Shown here one piece after another: positions 52,930 to 63,915 of a stretch of 64,000 bases of DNA. Origin of the DNA: Drosophila pseudoobscura (Eukaryota; Arthropoda; Insecta; Diptera; Drosophilidae); contig NC_046681.1 of NCBI RefSeq assembly GCF_009870125.1, positions 3,658,001 to 3,722,000 of the forward strand, given 5' to 3'. The stretch's first letter is position 1. The number at the start of each line of letters is the position of its first letter. A program made the position numbers and the translations under genes. Below the pieces are notes generated by a model. It worked only from the letters and a program-made list of their open reading frames with translations, ran no database searches and was not told the DNA's origin.

Positions 52930-54560
52930 GTTTTTAAGGTCGAAGAATTTGGAGGGGGATATTATTCGGTTCAATTATCTGTTCAGGTTTCTAGAGTAGA
53001 GGTCCGCTTAGATCATCCTGTTGGGCAGGTCGACTGGGTGTTTTCTGGACAGCCTATGCCAGTATCTTGTTCTTGCAAGTCGTCTCGCCAGTATATAACG
53101 GTGGTTTCTCAGCTTACACATATGGTTCTTCGCTTGATTGTTGATAACATCACCAAGAAGTGGTACGTAAAGGTCCTTGACAATGTCCCGGTTACGGATA
53201 TAACACTCAGTTCCGGAGATCCTACGCAGAAATTTACTCTGGAACGTCATCAACCAAGCAAGGTTAGTTTTGGCGGCAATCCCATTCACCTGAATGCCGT
53301 ACTTGGAGGCAGCTTATTGAGCTTATTGCTTTGTTTAAGTATCCAGAACATTTTCTGGTCCTTACCCACCAACTTGCTTCTCACGCTACGGATGTGACGG
53401 TCGAAAGTCAAACGTGCATCCAGTGTAACTCCGAGGTATGTGTGATTCCTACGCTGCTCCACGAGTTTCCCAAGCAAGAAGACACCAGGGCTAGAGACCA
53501 TTCTATGCGTCACCATTGCACACTTATCAGGGTTTATGCTTGAGGTATTGCTGTAGATTGTCTGTGGCATCATAGACACAGCTAGCCCTCGATAGTACTA
53601 CTGTGTCGTCAGCAAATGTTGCCACCTTGAGAGTACAGTGTCGGCCGAAGCACGCTGCCTTGCGGTACTCCTGCCTTGATGGGCTTGGTCGAAGAATCTA
53701 CAAGTCCTCTCCGTCAGAAGCTTTTGATAACTTCATACAGCTGAGGGTTGATCATCACTTTGATTTTAGCGAGTAGTCCCTCGTGCCACACTCGTTCGAA
53801 AGCCTGCGAAATATCCAGGTAAGCTACTGTAGCTACAGTGTACTGTTTTTTTGGAAGCCGTCTAGTATGTGTTCCAATACCCTGTGCAGTTGCTCGGGTG
53901 TACCGTGCTGAAGCCTGAACCCAAATTGGTAGTTTGGCAGGGCTGTTTTAACCAGCGGCGACTCTAGTACCCTTCGTAGGATGCAGCGCTCAAACATTTT
54001 GCCAAAAGTTGACTAGAGACTAATGGGTCAATGGTTGTTGAGGTCTTCCGGTGGCTTTCCTTGCTTTGGCAACATTATTATGTGGGCACATCTCCAGGCT
54101 TTGGGAAAGAATGCTAATCTTTGCGATGCGTTAAAGATTAGCAGCAGATACAGAATCGCTCTGTTTGGTAGCGCCTTTGCCACAACATTATCAATCTTAT
54201 CACCGCCAGGGGCCTTCTTGGACTTGAGTTACTTTATGTCTTCCGAGATTTCTTGAAAAGTGATTGCCGCCACAGGGAGCTCCATCTGGTGGGTCTTATT
54301 CAGCGTCTCAGTGACCATCATTGCTGTTCTACTAGATGTCGTACGGAATGGTGTAAATATTTCTTCGAGATTCGTCGCAAAAGCTCCCACACTGTCCATT
54401 GCTGTTCTTGCCCATGGGCATGGGGAGTTCTTCTCCAGGCCTCAAAGATTTGTTGGACTAAGTGCTGTCCCATGGCAGCTCAACCTCCATCATCTCATAA
54501 TCATGAAATAGAATCATTCTCTAATCTAAGCGAAGCTCTCGGATGTCGATGTTCTTACAG
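52930..54560 (-). mobile_element. Dead, 5'-truncated jockey-clade non-LTR retrotransposon fragment
   Basis: Read on the - strand from 54,560 leftward, it gives the pre-RT block LKSKKAPGGDKIDN, then an RT core (FGFRLQHGTPEQLHRVLEH, YLDISQAFERVWHEGL, GVPQGSVL), the catalytic FADD box at 53,605-53,616, then YLGVTLDARLTFDRHI and YIRNRDIVKDL, ending at a stop at about 53,008. The order and wording are those of the ORF2 C-terminal half in jockey-like LINEs. ORF1 and the endonuclease are absent. At least three in-frame stops (for example after EDLNNH, PISL and VIKSF) and a frame break show it is inactive. The left boundary is uncertain. The 177-codon + strand frame across it is only its antisense shadow. 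Confidence 0.82.
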
Positions 54561-54975
54561 ATGGCCGTCATGATTAAATAAAACCAATTACAATCGCTTA
54601 CAAATCGCTTTATTTCGTCAAATGACAAGAAAATGGCCCAGAAAATAAATTGAAAATTAAACCACATTCATGTTTTAATCTTACGCATATTAAAGAAATT
54701 GTTAAGGCTCAACAAAGAGTACCTAACAGAGTACTAAATACAATTATGCAAGTACGAATAAAATCGTGTTAGCCAAAGATTTTCTAAAATAAATATGACT
54801 GACTGACTCTTTGTCGTTTGTCTTTGTCCGATTTCTTGCTGATACCGGTGAGAGGGACAGAGTGTAGACGAGTGAGCCGGGGGTTGGTTGGGGTAGCCAA
54901 TATCTTACACAATTCGACCGTCACACACCAAAAAGTTATGTCAACTATAACGAATTAATTGGATTCGAAGTGTTC
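54561..54975. other. Upstream region of the small six-cysteine peptide gene
   Basis: A+T-rich sequence between the retroelement and the TATA box at 54,983. Nothing else recognisable; it holds the likely enhancers of the small gene. Confidence 0.45.
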
Positions 54976-54982
54976 GAAGAAC

Positions 54983-54992
54983 TATAAAAAAG
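54983..54992 (+). promoter_or_regulatory. TATA box of the six-cysteine peptide gene
   Basis: TATAAAAAAG lies 51 bases before the chosen start codon, so transcription should begin at about 55,013 (in CACTTCACC) and the leader is about 20 bases long. Confidence 0.65.
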
Positions 54993-55033
54993 GGATTGAA
55001 CCGCCACACTTCACCAAAAAAAAAAATGGAAAT

Positions 55034-55293
55034 ATGATTTTGCTGGCTAAATATATATTTTTATCTGTGATGTTGAGCACTTTGTTCCCCTTCTCAAACG
55101 GAACCGAGTGTAAGTAAATAATATCAAAATAAATAGTATTAAATAAATGCCACTTCAATTACCAGCTTGTTCGAGCAAAGGAGGATCCTGTAACCCGAAA
55201 CAAAAATGTGCAGATATGGAAAAGTTTCCACAACTAACATTTGAGTCGCCCAATTGTTTAAACTACGAGCTGTGCTGTATTTTTGTACAATAA
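55034..55293 (+). CDS. Small secreted six-cysteine peptide, function unknown
   Basis: Two exons, 55034-55109 and 55166-55293, joined by a 56-base GTAAGT...CCAG intron, give 67 residues. Residues 1-23 (MILLAKYIFLSVMLSTLFPF and SNG) form a typical signal peptide. The mature part has spacing C-x6-C-x5-C-x15-C-x5-C-C and ends IFVQ. The terminal CC and overall spacing resemble beta-defensin-type or clip-like disulphide frameworks, and not the CSalphabeta insect-defensin pattern. I recognise no specific family. Likely roles are a seminal-fluid, antimicrobial or other extracellular peptide; this is inference. An earlier ATG at 55,026 encodes only three codons and ends inside the chosen start (ATGA). 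The poly(A) signal overlaps the stop codon. Signal peptide, consensus splice sites, TATA box and poly(A) signal together make a real gene likely. Confidence 0.78.
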
Positions 55294-55294
55294 A
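55289..55294 (+). terminator. Poly(A) signal overlapping the stop codon of the six-cysteine gene
   Basis: AATAAA spans the last Gln codon and the TAA stop (55,291-55,293), so the 3' UTR can be only some 15-30 bases. Confidence 0.55.
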
Positions 55295-56642
55295 TTCGAC
55301 TAAAAATAGCCCTCTATTGTATAAACTAGTTTTGGGCCAAAAAGTCGCAACCCTTACTCATTATTCGTATTTCGGGTTGGCAAGTTATTGTGCCAATTAG
55401 CTGAAACTATTAACCAAAGCAGTAAATAGTCTCCATATGTATGCATATTATCTAGGGTTGGGACAAATCAATTTGGGTACCTAGGACATCTGACGAAACT
55501 GCACTGTTATGCCAGTGTATAGGCAATTATGGTGCATAAGCATATATTTGCAATGCACTGTATCCTGCTTGTAATTAAATATAAACGAAAGACAGACCTC
55601 AGGCATTTGGACCTTTGGCATCTGTGGTCCAAAATAACAAAGAAAGACACAACTGTGTGGGCTGGGTGCTTTATTTAATCGAACGAAATCTAACAAGCCT
55701 TCAATTTGGGAACATTTTAAGTGATGAAGAATTTTGTTTACATATTACGGGAGTCGCTTCTTCGCTAATGGGAAGTTACAAAGTGTCCGGTCCGAGAATT
55801 GAACTTCAGATGGAGCAGCATTATAATGTAAATTGTAATATAACATATGTATGTAAGTCACGCGGGTTGTGTGAGTGTTAGGCGTGCAATGTAAATTTAC
55901 TCCGAATGTGCAATTTAAAACGAAACACAACTGCATGTGGGGCGAGACAAGTGTCGCAAACGAATGATACTGAGGCGAAGATACTGGTGGACCATGCTGC
56001 GTGGTACATGAAGCAACAAACCGGTCGGAGGCGAAACAGTTCTGCCCGCTGTCATCCTTATCGTCTTCACCATTCCACTTGGACTCATCGGGATCATCTC
56101 TTTCTTGTCCGCGAACCGTCTGAGGCACTCGCCTGCTCTATGGTTAATTTTGAATTATTTTTTTTTTTTAATTTTTTTTTTTGTCATTTTGTATACGTTT
56201 TCCGGTGTTTTGTTTGCCGTTTTTCCTTTTAACAGAGCCTGGTCGTCGTCATCATTGTTGCCATTGAGTCGAAAGTGAACGCTTTTTGATTGGTATTTAA
56301 GTTTTTGTTTTGTCTAAACACAACAAGCAAATTCCGCGCAATGCTTCTGCTGCTGCTGCTGCGTGGGCTGGGGCAGGGATCCTGTTCCCGCTGATGGTAA
56401 CAGATTCAGTTTTGAATAGGGACACAGCCGCAACGTAGGCTGCAGCAGCGATAGCTGATTTTGATTTGCCGCGGCCCGCTGGCCACGGATTCGTTAACTT
56501 TGGAGCTCCATGTCGATTTTGTGGTTGTACAGAGAGAACACGCTCGCACCCTTTGCTTGCAGTGCACCTGATCTGCAGTTGCCTTTGCCTTTGTCTTTGC
56601 CGCCTTAGCGCCCGCTACCGATACCGCTGCGCACAGGCCCGT
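55295..56642. other. Convergent spacer, including the probable Smg5 3' UTR
   Basis: No supportable gene. For Smg5, read on the - strand, a possible AATAAA lies at 55,670-55,675 and A+T-rich ATTAAA-like sequence near 56,165, so the 3' UTR is between about 0.5 and 1 kb. A CTG run occurs at 56,348-56,362. Confidence 0.5.
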
Positions 56643-59600
56643 TCATTTTTTGTTGGCCTTGAACTTGGAGTAGAAGCTCTGAATCTGTGCGTAGCGCGCC
56701 GGTATGGAATCGAGTATACCGGTGTAGCTGAAATTCTGCTGCTGGCGATTCTTCTCATGCAGATTATCTCCCGACAAGTAAGTAACCACGTTCTTTTGCA
56801 GCTCGCTGACATGGGGATCGGCATGGTTGGCCACCAGATGGTTGCAGAACTGAGCGATCTGCAGGAAGACCGAAGCATCGCGATCTGTGGCAAGAATTAC
56901 AACTCAATTAAAGCCCCTGTCCACTCAGACATCTCGCCCATCATGGCACTCACCCATCTTCCGCGAAATCTTCAGCAAAGAGAGCGGCTGGCTTTCGTTG
57001 TCGCGCTGGGCGCGCAGATGGCGGTTTCCATGCTTGAATTCCTGCTCCAGCCAACGGATGACATGCCGCACATTCTCGCTGCGCTTCTTCAAATCATCCA
57101 GCTCGTTGAGTACTGGATGGGGGGAAACACACAAGATTTGTTAATGGCTTCGAACACTCTCCTCTACTCTACTCTAGACCACTCCACTCCACTCTCGAGT
57201 GCACTCACCTGCATTGGGTATCAGGACAATGCACTTCTTCGTCCTCACCAACGACTTGACAATGCCATTGTATTCGGTCAACGCCTTGGAATCGACCACA
57301 ACGAATGGGGACATCACCACATGGGGAGGACTGTCTCGCAGCTCCTCCTCAAGTGTCTCCACTTCGTTTTGCAGCCAGAGTTTGCCCATTAGCTCGCACT
57401 TCTTGGACTTCGCCTCGGAGCGCTCCTCATCCGCTCCGGAGCTGGACTGAACATTGAGTTTCTCAATGACACTGTTGGTGGTGGTGGAGGCAGAGGTGCC
57501 CCCGGCCACTGATGTGCCAGTGGCACTGGTGATGACCGCCGCTGCCTTCTCGGCATTGCGATTCCGCAGGTAGCCCTTGCGAGGCATCTTGCGGCACTCC
57601 TCAACGGTGTCCTTCTCCTCGTTGCTCGTGTAGCTCTTGCGGACAATGCCGTTCTTGCGGTCCGAGTAGCGACGCGTCCGTCCCTCGTTCCGCTTCCGTG
57701 TGGTCTTCGGAGCAGTGCGACGCTCTCGTCGCCGATTGCCGCCACCCTTCTTCTCCTCACGCTGTTTCTTCTTCTGGTTCTCAGTGAAGCGCCGCGTCTT
57801 CACGCAGAATCTGTAGTTGAACTTCTTCTGCTTACAAATGAAGAAGCCGAAGTCGACCATTTTAAAGATGCGCAGAATGGACTCCTCTTGAGGCGTGACA
57901 CGCTCCCTGATAATCGTCTCCCAGTCCAAGGTGATCTGGGTGCTCTGGAAGATGTCAAAGTTTTTGAAGGTGAAGTCCTCGCTCAGCGGAACATTGGCCC
58001 GGACATCGAACAGCTCAACAAGGGCCTCCCGCACATTGGAGGTGGTGAGGAGCTCTCGCTCAAAGTAAACCTTCCTCGTAAAGACATCGATATTGCAGTA
58101 ATTCAGCAGCTTCATGATCTTGTGGACAAACTCGGGGTTCGAGTGGTAGCAGCCGATCAGTATCTCGGGATTAACGCGCAGCCAATCGAAGAGCATCTTC
58201 AGGGCTCTGATGGTCGGCTCATTGTGCAGACAGTCAATGATTATGTTCGGATTGATCTTGGTGTATTTGTTGCGATATATGAGCTTCTTCGGTGGCTCCG
58301 AGAGACTTACGGGCGGCTCATGTTCAGGTTCAGGTTTTGGCTCTGGCTCCCGACATCCCTCCCGGACATCCCTCCTCTGCTTAGGGCACTCCACTTCCAC
58401 GTGTTTCACCTGCTCTTCGGCGCTCTTAAAGTTCAGCTGCAGCACTTCGAAGCTGTGCAACAACTCTTCGGAGTCTGCTTCCTGGGAATTGGGTCTGCGC
58501 TCTAGCTCGGGGTATACAAGTTTCTCCTCCTCAATGACCACATCCTCGTCGTCCAAGTCGTTGGCTATGATATCGCTGCCGCAGACTCCGCCTGCTGACC
58601 TGCGCCCTTTTTTGCTGTAAGAAGCTGCTGGGAGTGCAGAATTAGTTGGGCTAGACCAGACATATGGACAGATGTCACAGCTCACCTGTCTCATAGGGAT
58701 CCTCGGCGCACGGTTCCCCCGGGTCGGCAGCATCTATGTCGCTGAAGTCAGTATCGAAGTTGGAGCTGAGGTCCGTGTAGTCCTCCTCGTCGCTGTAGAA
58801 GTCCGTGTCCATGTCGCTCTCACTGTCATAGCAGGAGCTATCGTCAGACTGGGCGATCTTGCGACGACGGCGCCGCAGGCGCATGCCACGCCGCTTGCTC
58901 TTGCAGGAGAGAGGTGTCTTCAGATCGCTCTCCTTGGCCTCGTCGCTGGAGCGAGTGGAGATGGGCTCAGGGTTCTTCTCGCCGTCGCCTGTCTCCTGAG
59001 TCTTCACATCGTCCACGGAGCGCTGACTGTCGCGTGAATCGGAGCTGCAATCCTTGAGGGAGTGGGGTCGGGGAATCAGCTTCTTGTCCTTGCGCTCGCA
59101 CTCACCAACGGCGGTCAGCCAGTTCTTGTACTCGTTGCGGGACTTGCGGATCAGAGTGTCGAACTCCTCGAATCGCTGCTCGTAGTCCGCCTGGAACTGC
59201 TCGTTGTCTGCTGAGCGGGCCAGAATCGTCTGCTCAATGCTGACAATGCAGGCGTCCATCAGATCGGAGCAGGCGGCCACCAGAAAGGCATGCAATGAGT
59301 ATACCTTGGGCGAGTTGATCATCTTGAGCTTGGAAAGGCAGAAAAACAAGATCGAGATGATCTTGTAAATGCTCGGCTCCGGCATTCGCAGCTGCTGGGA
59401 GCAGAGAATCTTACGCAAGTCAATCAGGACACAGTGACAGAGGGCATTGAAGTCGGGAACCTCTTTGTCGAAGAAGAAGATGTCCACGATCAGATAGAAT
59501 CGGGCGAAGAAGTCTTCAATGTTGAAGTCGAGCTTGTTTGGGTCCATCTGCTCCAAGTACTCGGTGTGCTTGGCGAAGAGCTTGTTGAGATTGTTCTCGC

Positions 59601-60563
59601 TCAGCTCGAACGGGATGATGCAGACCAACGAGTACAGATAATGGTAAGTGGAGTCCAGATCGTAGTTCTGGCCGTAGTACAGGGTGCCCAGCTGGTTCTG
59701 CGCCATGCCGATGGCCGGGTTGAGCTTAAAGGCCTCCAAATAGTACTTGGCCACCTGTTCCTTGCTGATGCTCAGCTTGCTGTCGATGCGGAAGTCAAGA
59801 AAGTAGCGATGAAGGTCGCCCAGGCTCAGCAGCGATGAGTGTATGGTGTCCAGGGCAAAGGACACGGCTTCCAGGCTCTTGTCCACGGCTTGTGTGCAGG
59901 AGTTCGACGGCTCCTTGGGCTCCCCTATCATGTCGCTGATGTAGCCATCGCTTATGATGGAGAAGTCGATGAGATACTTGAGATCCAAGTCATAGATCTC
60001 CTCCATCTTGGAGGACAGTCGTTTGTAGTTGAAGATCCCCGCGCAGAGAAAGCGCTCCAGCTTCTGCATATTCTCCTGCGCGGTGGCTGCGTCCACGCCT
60101 TGCTTGTGCCAGTTCTTCTTGACGAAAGCTATAAATTCGTAATAGCCGCGTCGCCACATTACCTCCCGGATCTTCTTTCCCACCGATTGATAATCCTTAA
60201 AGATGATTTCCTTGCACAGTTGCACCAGCAGTGAGCGCTTCTCTTCGATCTCGTGCTGGAACAGTTGCTCCACGCTTTGCACATTTTTCTTGGCTTCATC
60301 CAGCTGCTTCGAGGCAGTGTACAGGGATCTGTCCAAGGCAATCACATTACTTTCGGCTCATTTTCTGGCACTCGTACAAATCTGGATTACCTGTACAAAT
60401 CCTTCACCTCCTGGCTAAGCAGGGCAGCACCGTTGCCGTTGCCGTTTCCGCAGTGCCCGTTGCTGTTGAACGCGGGCTCCAGGCAGCGGCTTCTAGTGTT
60501 TCCCGCCTCCATGGCGCACTCGCTGGAGGCATTCGAGCCGCCCGAGCTAAGTGTCGCCTCCAT
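56643..60563 (-). CDS. Smg5: Smg5, nonsense-mediated mRNA decay factor
   Basis: Five coding exons on the - strand: 60563-60391, 60328-58686, 58627-57209, 57112-56954 and 56884-56643; 1,211 residues; introns of 62, 58, 96 and 69 bases, all GT-AG and in frame. Residues about 70-200 are the 14-3-3-like helical start of EST1/SMG proteins. About 225-330 is the EST1 core (LGDLHRYFLDFRI, YYLEAFKLNPAIGMAQNQLG, YHYLYSLV). The middle is acidic and serine-rich, then comes a very basic block (about 930-980). The last 150 residues form a PIN domain (MSPFVVVDSKALTEYNGIVK, LIPNAVLNELDDLKKRSE). As known for SMG5, it binds phosphorylated UPF1, with SMG7 or alone, to trigger decay and dephosphorylation. Its PIN domain is generally considered catalytically dead. 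The start is MEATLSS at 60,563, just after an acceptor (CTGCCCCAG) at 60,581, so a 5' untranslated exon lies further right. Confidence 0.93.
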
Positions 60564-60580
60564 ATCGGACGAACGAAGAT

Positions 60581-61200
60581 CTGGGGCAGAAAAGGAATGC
60601 AAATTTTGAGTTCTGCGCACATGTGACGTGACCATAAAATACATAAAATTTCTCTACAACACTACTCTACTCGCATGAGCGTACAAATGTAGGTGGTGTG
60701 GTTTGGTCTTCCAGCTGTTTCTCGAAATTCCACCGTATTCTTTTTTGCTGACGAATTGTTGTTCAAATGAAATTTCTGTTCACGTTTACGTTGTACGGCT
60801 TTGTTGTTGTTTTTAGCTTCAACTGATGACGCACACACATACACGCGCAGCTTCGTTGATGGTGTTTCATTGAATAATCAATTAAACACGGTGTTGCCTG
60901 CTTTTCTTGCGCTGCCACTCGCGTGCTTCTGCAGCTGCTGCTGCACTGGTATTTTCAATGTGGCGAAATAATCCATGCACCACCCATCTGTCATCCACTC
61001 AGGTAGTCGATAAGCTGTTTACCTGCATGATATGCATTACCTTTTATCAGTTTTAGATTGTTTTATGAGGCGCGTTTCTGCAAAATTCACGTTTTGCGTT
61101 TCTTTGTTTGGCCACCAGAAAGATACCGTCCGACCCTCAGAAATATACCGAAATATACCGTCTAATTTAAAAAATATACCGTAAATATACTGACGAATTC
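60581..61200 (-). promoter_or_regulatory. Smg5 leader intron and promoter region
   Basis: On the - strand, a donor-like CATGCAG/GTAAAC junction at 61,023/61,022 could join to the acceptor before 60,580. Further upstream, 61,140-61,195 holds several copies of CGGTATATTT, matching the housekeeping core-promoter motif known as Ohler motif 6 (KTYRGTATWTTT). A partial DRE (TCGATAA) is at 61,008-61,014. Together these suggest a TATA-less housekeeping promoter for Smg5 near 61.1 kb. The exact exon is inferred. Confidence 0.45.
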
Positions 61201-63795
61201 AAATTATATTTTACATATTCTTCGTTTTTGATCTTCCGCCAAATATTACTAACTATATAGCACATCTAGCCATGCCCACATAATTTTATACGATTCACGT
61301 AAAATTTTTCTATTTAACTGGTGTATTCTTAATACTTGCTTTTATTGCATTTTGCGTAAAAAGAGGTTTTAGCGAAAAGAGAGCTAGTCCCAAAAAAAGA
61401 GAGAAACGCCAAACGATACTTCTTATGACAGAAAGTTAACGTTCAGACAGATGTTGCATGATGCATGATGCTCTAAAACACTATTTTTTATTCTTCTTCG
61501 CTTAAAGTTTAGGTGAGCCCAAAACATATAAAACATGCAGTGTGATCGAGTACACCAACAATTATACATATTTATTGGGTCTGCGTGTTTTTTAACCTAT
61601 ACTCGGCATTGAGGTGTGGTGGAATACGTTTCGGGCGAAAACGTGCAGATTCTTGCTTGAACGTGTTTATGGCGTCATGCATAGGTAGTGTTGATAAACG
61701 CATTTATTACTTGACGATGGCATATTGTAGGTTTATGGGCGCGATTTTCAAATGTTAGTTTTTGTTAATTGAAGAACAAAAATAACTATTTCAGCACAAA
61801 GGAAAAATTACTATAGCTTGTCGGACTTAAGTGAAAGGGTCCATAGACAGAGTGATCAATTGTTGATTGTCGGCCGTTTTAAGTGACAGACGTGTGTGGG
61901 GAACAAAATTATATATTTCAGTTGCTCGAAAATTTTTAGTGATCCGGTTTCGACGTTCAAGTCAGTGAGGGTAAGTCCGAGGATAGAAAGGAAAAAGAGA
62001 GGAGTGCGTGGTTGAGAATGCTCCGAGTGATATATTAAGTTCATAGTTGAATGTCAGCCGCTAGATTTAAATATATATACATATATACCCATTTGACATG
62101 TGGAAAACGCCAGAAATAGCCGGAAAATAACTAAATTGGCAGCACCGCCCCGATTTTGAAGAAGGAGGTTCGAATACAGTCCCAGCACCGCCCACTCAAC
62201 GCCAGCAAAATAAATTAAAAAATCGAGCACAATATATTTTTCTGGCTCACACTGCCTTCTTTTCTCCTATATTTTGTAGATATATGTACATATGTATGTA
62301 TGTATACTGACTGAGCACGGGGTATTGTAGTGGAGCGGCAGTAGTGGTATTGTATTGTTTGCAAGTGTGGACACTAGTATTATCTAAGCTGAGGGTTATA
62401 GCTATAACCTTAGCTATGGGCTATAGCTCACATCAGATAATCCGGGTTTGTTAGATCGATCAAGCTTGTTTGTTTTTATATATAGTATATGTAATATCGT
62501 GGTCCAATTTGAACCACATCTTTGTGAGTTAAGCACAAACATGTACATACATAATCGTATGTAATTACAAAAATGAGTACATAACCAACATTTTTTGTAA
62601 AAATATTTTTTGGTAAGCTAAAGCGAAAGTATGTAGACTTATTGCAAGGGCTGACCGAAAATCTAAGAAGACAGCCAGAGTGGATGATAGAAGGAGAGCG
62701 TCAGAGCAGAGTATCTCATGGCTGCTGCTAAGCCGAGCACGAACAATAGATAAAGAGACAGAGCGCGAAAGAACAACTATAGGATGGTTGGATGCTATAG
62801 GCAATAGCTGCGGAAACGAAACGAAGAAGGCTAGATAGAAAGAACGGCCGCTGCCGTGCGTAAGCATACATATGCGGTTAACAGTGCGGTTCATCTACAG
62901 GGGGCAGTGCAAATAGCGAATAATTAAAGAGATTTACGTTGGACTGCGCGACTATGATTTAGGCTGGGAAACCCGGCAACATCAACATTATTGACACATC
63001 GATCGAGGCAGCTTTATGATATATGAATGTACATATATGTATGTCCGATCCACCCGATTCCGAAAATTATCTGGAAGATGTGGGCAGCTTTTAACTCAGG
63101 CGACAGTGAGCGCAGAGTGTTGAATGCTTCTTTAGCCCAGGTCCGCTTTCAGCTCCTCTTTCAGCTATTTGTATATAGTGTGCGCAAGCCTTACGGTTTA
63201 TCGACCCTTCTGAAGGCACTATAAAACAAAGTTGTCTTCTAAATTGCATGGCAAGCATACATCACTGTCGAATGCATTACCTGGAGCAAGCGCTGCACTG
63301 AAACCCCGCTGTGACATGTTGCACGAAGTAATCCCCTGCGTCAACAGATAAGTGAAATATGGAAAGTACATTTACCACGCCCAGGTAGTTATCCCTATCT
63401 CCACGCCAAAGAGCCAAAAATGATTTAGAGTTATTTTTTTTATATTCTGTTAAATTTAAAAATTATCACCTTGTGTTTGCATCTCTCTGCTTTAATCCTC
63501 CTTCGGTATTTGCTAATTAGGGAGCCAGCAAAGAAATGTGCCAGGCATATTAATGAGCCCCGGGGCGGCTGAGACTGGGGCTGAGCTCCGTATCTCCCCA
63601 GAGCCTCGGGCTTGGGTGCGCTGCGCTCCCATTTAGAATAAGTAATGCTCGCATATATCTATCTATCTTTATGTTTCTCTCCGAGACGGCCAGTCGGTTG
63701 ATTAGCTCCGGTCACGTCGTTCGTTTCGCGTCGCGATGCGCTGCGATCGGCTGGCTCAGGCTTATAATGGTTCGGTCGGCCGATTCAGATTGCCG
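61200..63795. other. Intergenic region right of Smg5
   Basis: No protein-coding gene that I can support. A consensus donor GGGTAAGT at 61,969-61,976 follows an initiator-like TTTCAGTTG (61,917-61,925), a possible untranslated first exon on the + strand. A 16-base perfect palindrome is at 62,394-62,409, and ATGT/ATAC repeats occur at 62,280-62,306 and 63,028-63,043. Confidence 0.45.
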
Positions 63796-63803
63796 CTCGT
63801 GGC

Positions 63804-63915
63804 TATAAAACCCACGCAATGTCATCCAAACATTTTCATTTTCAGTTCGTTTGCGGGCCGGTGAAGTTCTTTCTGTTCGGCGGAACTCGTTTGGCACATC
63901 ACACACGCTCAGAAC
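63804..63915 (+). promoter_or_regulatory. TATA promoter and first exon of a gene leaving the window
   Basis: TATAAAA (63,804-63,810) is followed by Inr-like TCATTTTCAGTTCG (63,836-63,849) and by a splice donor GAAC/GTAAGT at 63,915/63,916. No ATG with a useful frame lies in between, so this is an untranslated first exon of 70-85 bases. The coding part is to the right of the window and cannot be identified. Confidence 0.55.

Noticed and set aside
52864..53397. 177-codon + strand open frame
   Set aside because: It is the antisense of the jockey-like RT C-terminus, which reads sensibly on the - strand; there is no family resemblance on the + strand.
56466..57392. 308-codon + strand open frame
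   Set aside because: Antisense shadow of Smg5 exons 3-5; codon structure and splice sites support the - strand.
62160..62182. GGTTCGAATAC resembling a tRNA B box
   Set aside because: No A box at the right distance and no cloverleaf; no tRNA or other structured RNA gene was convincing anywhere in the window.
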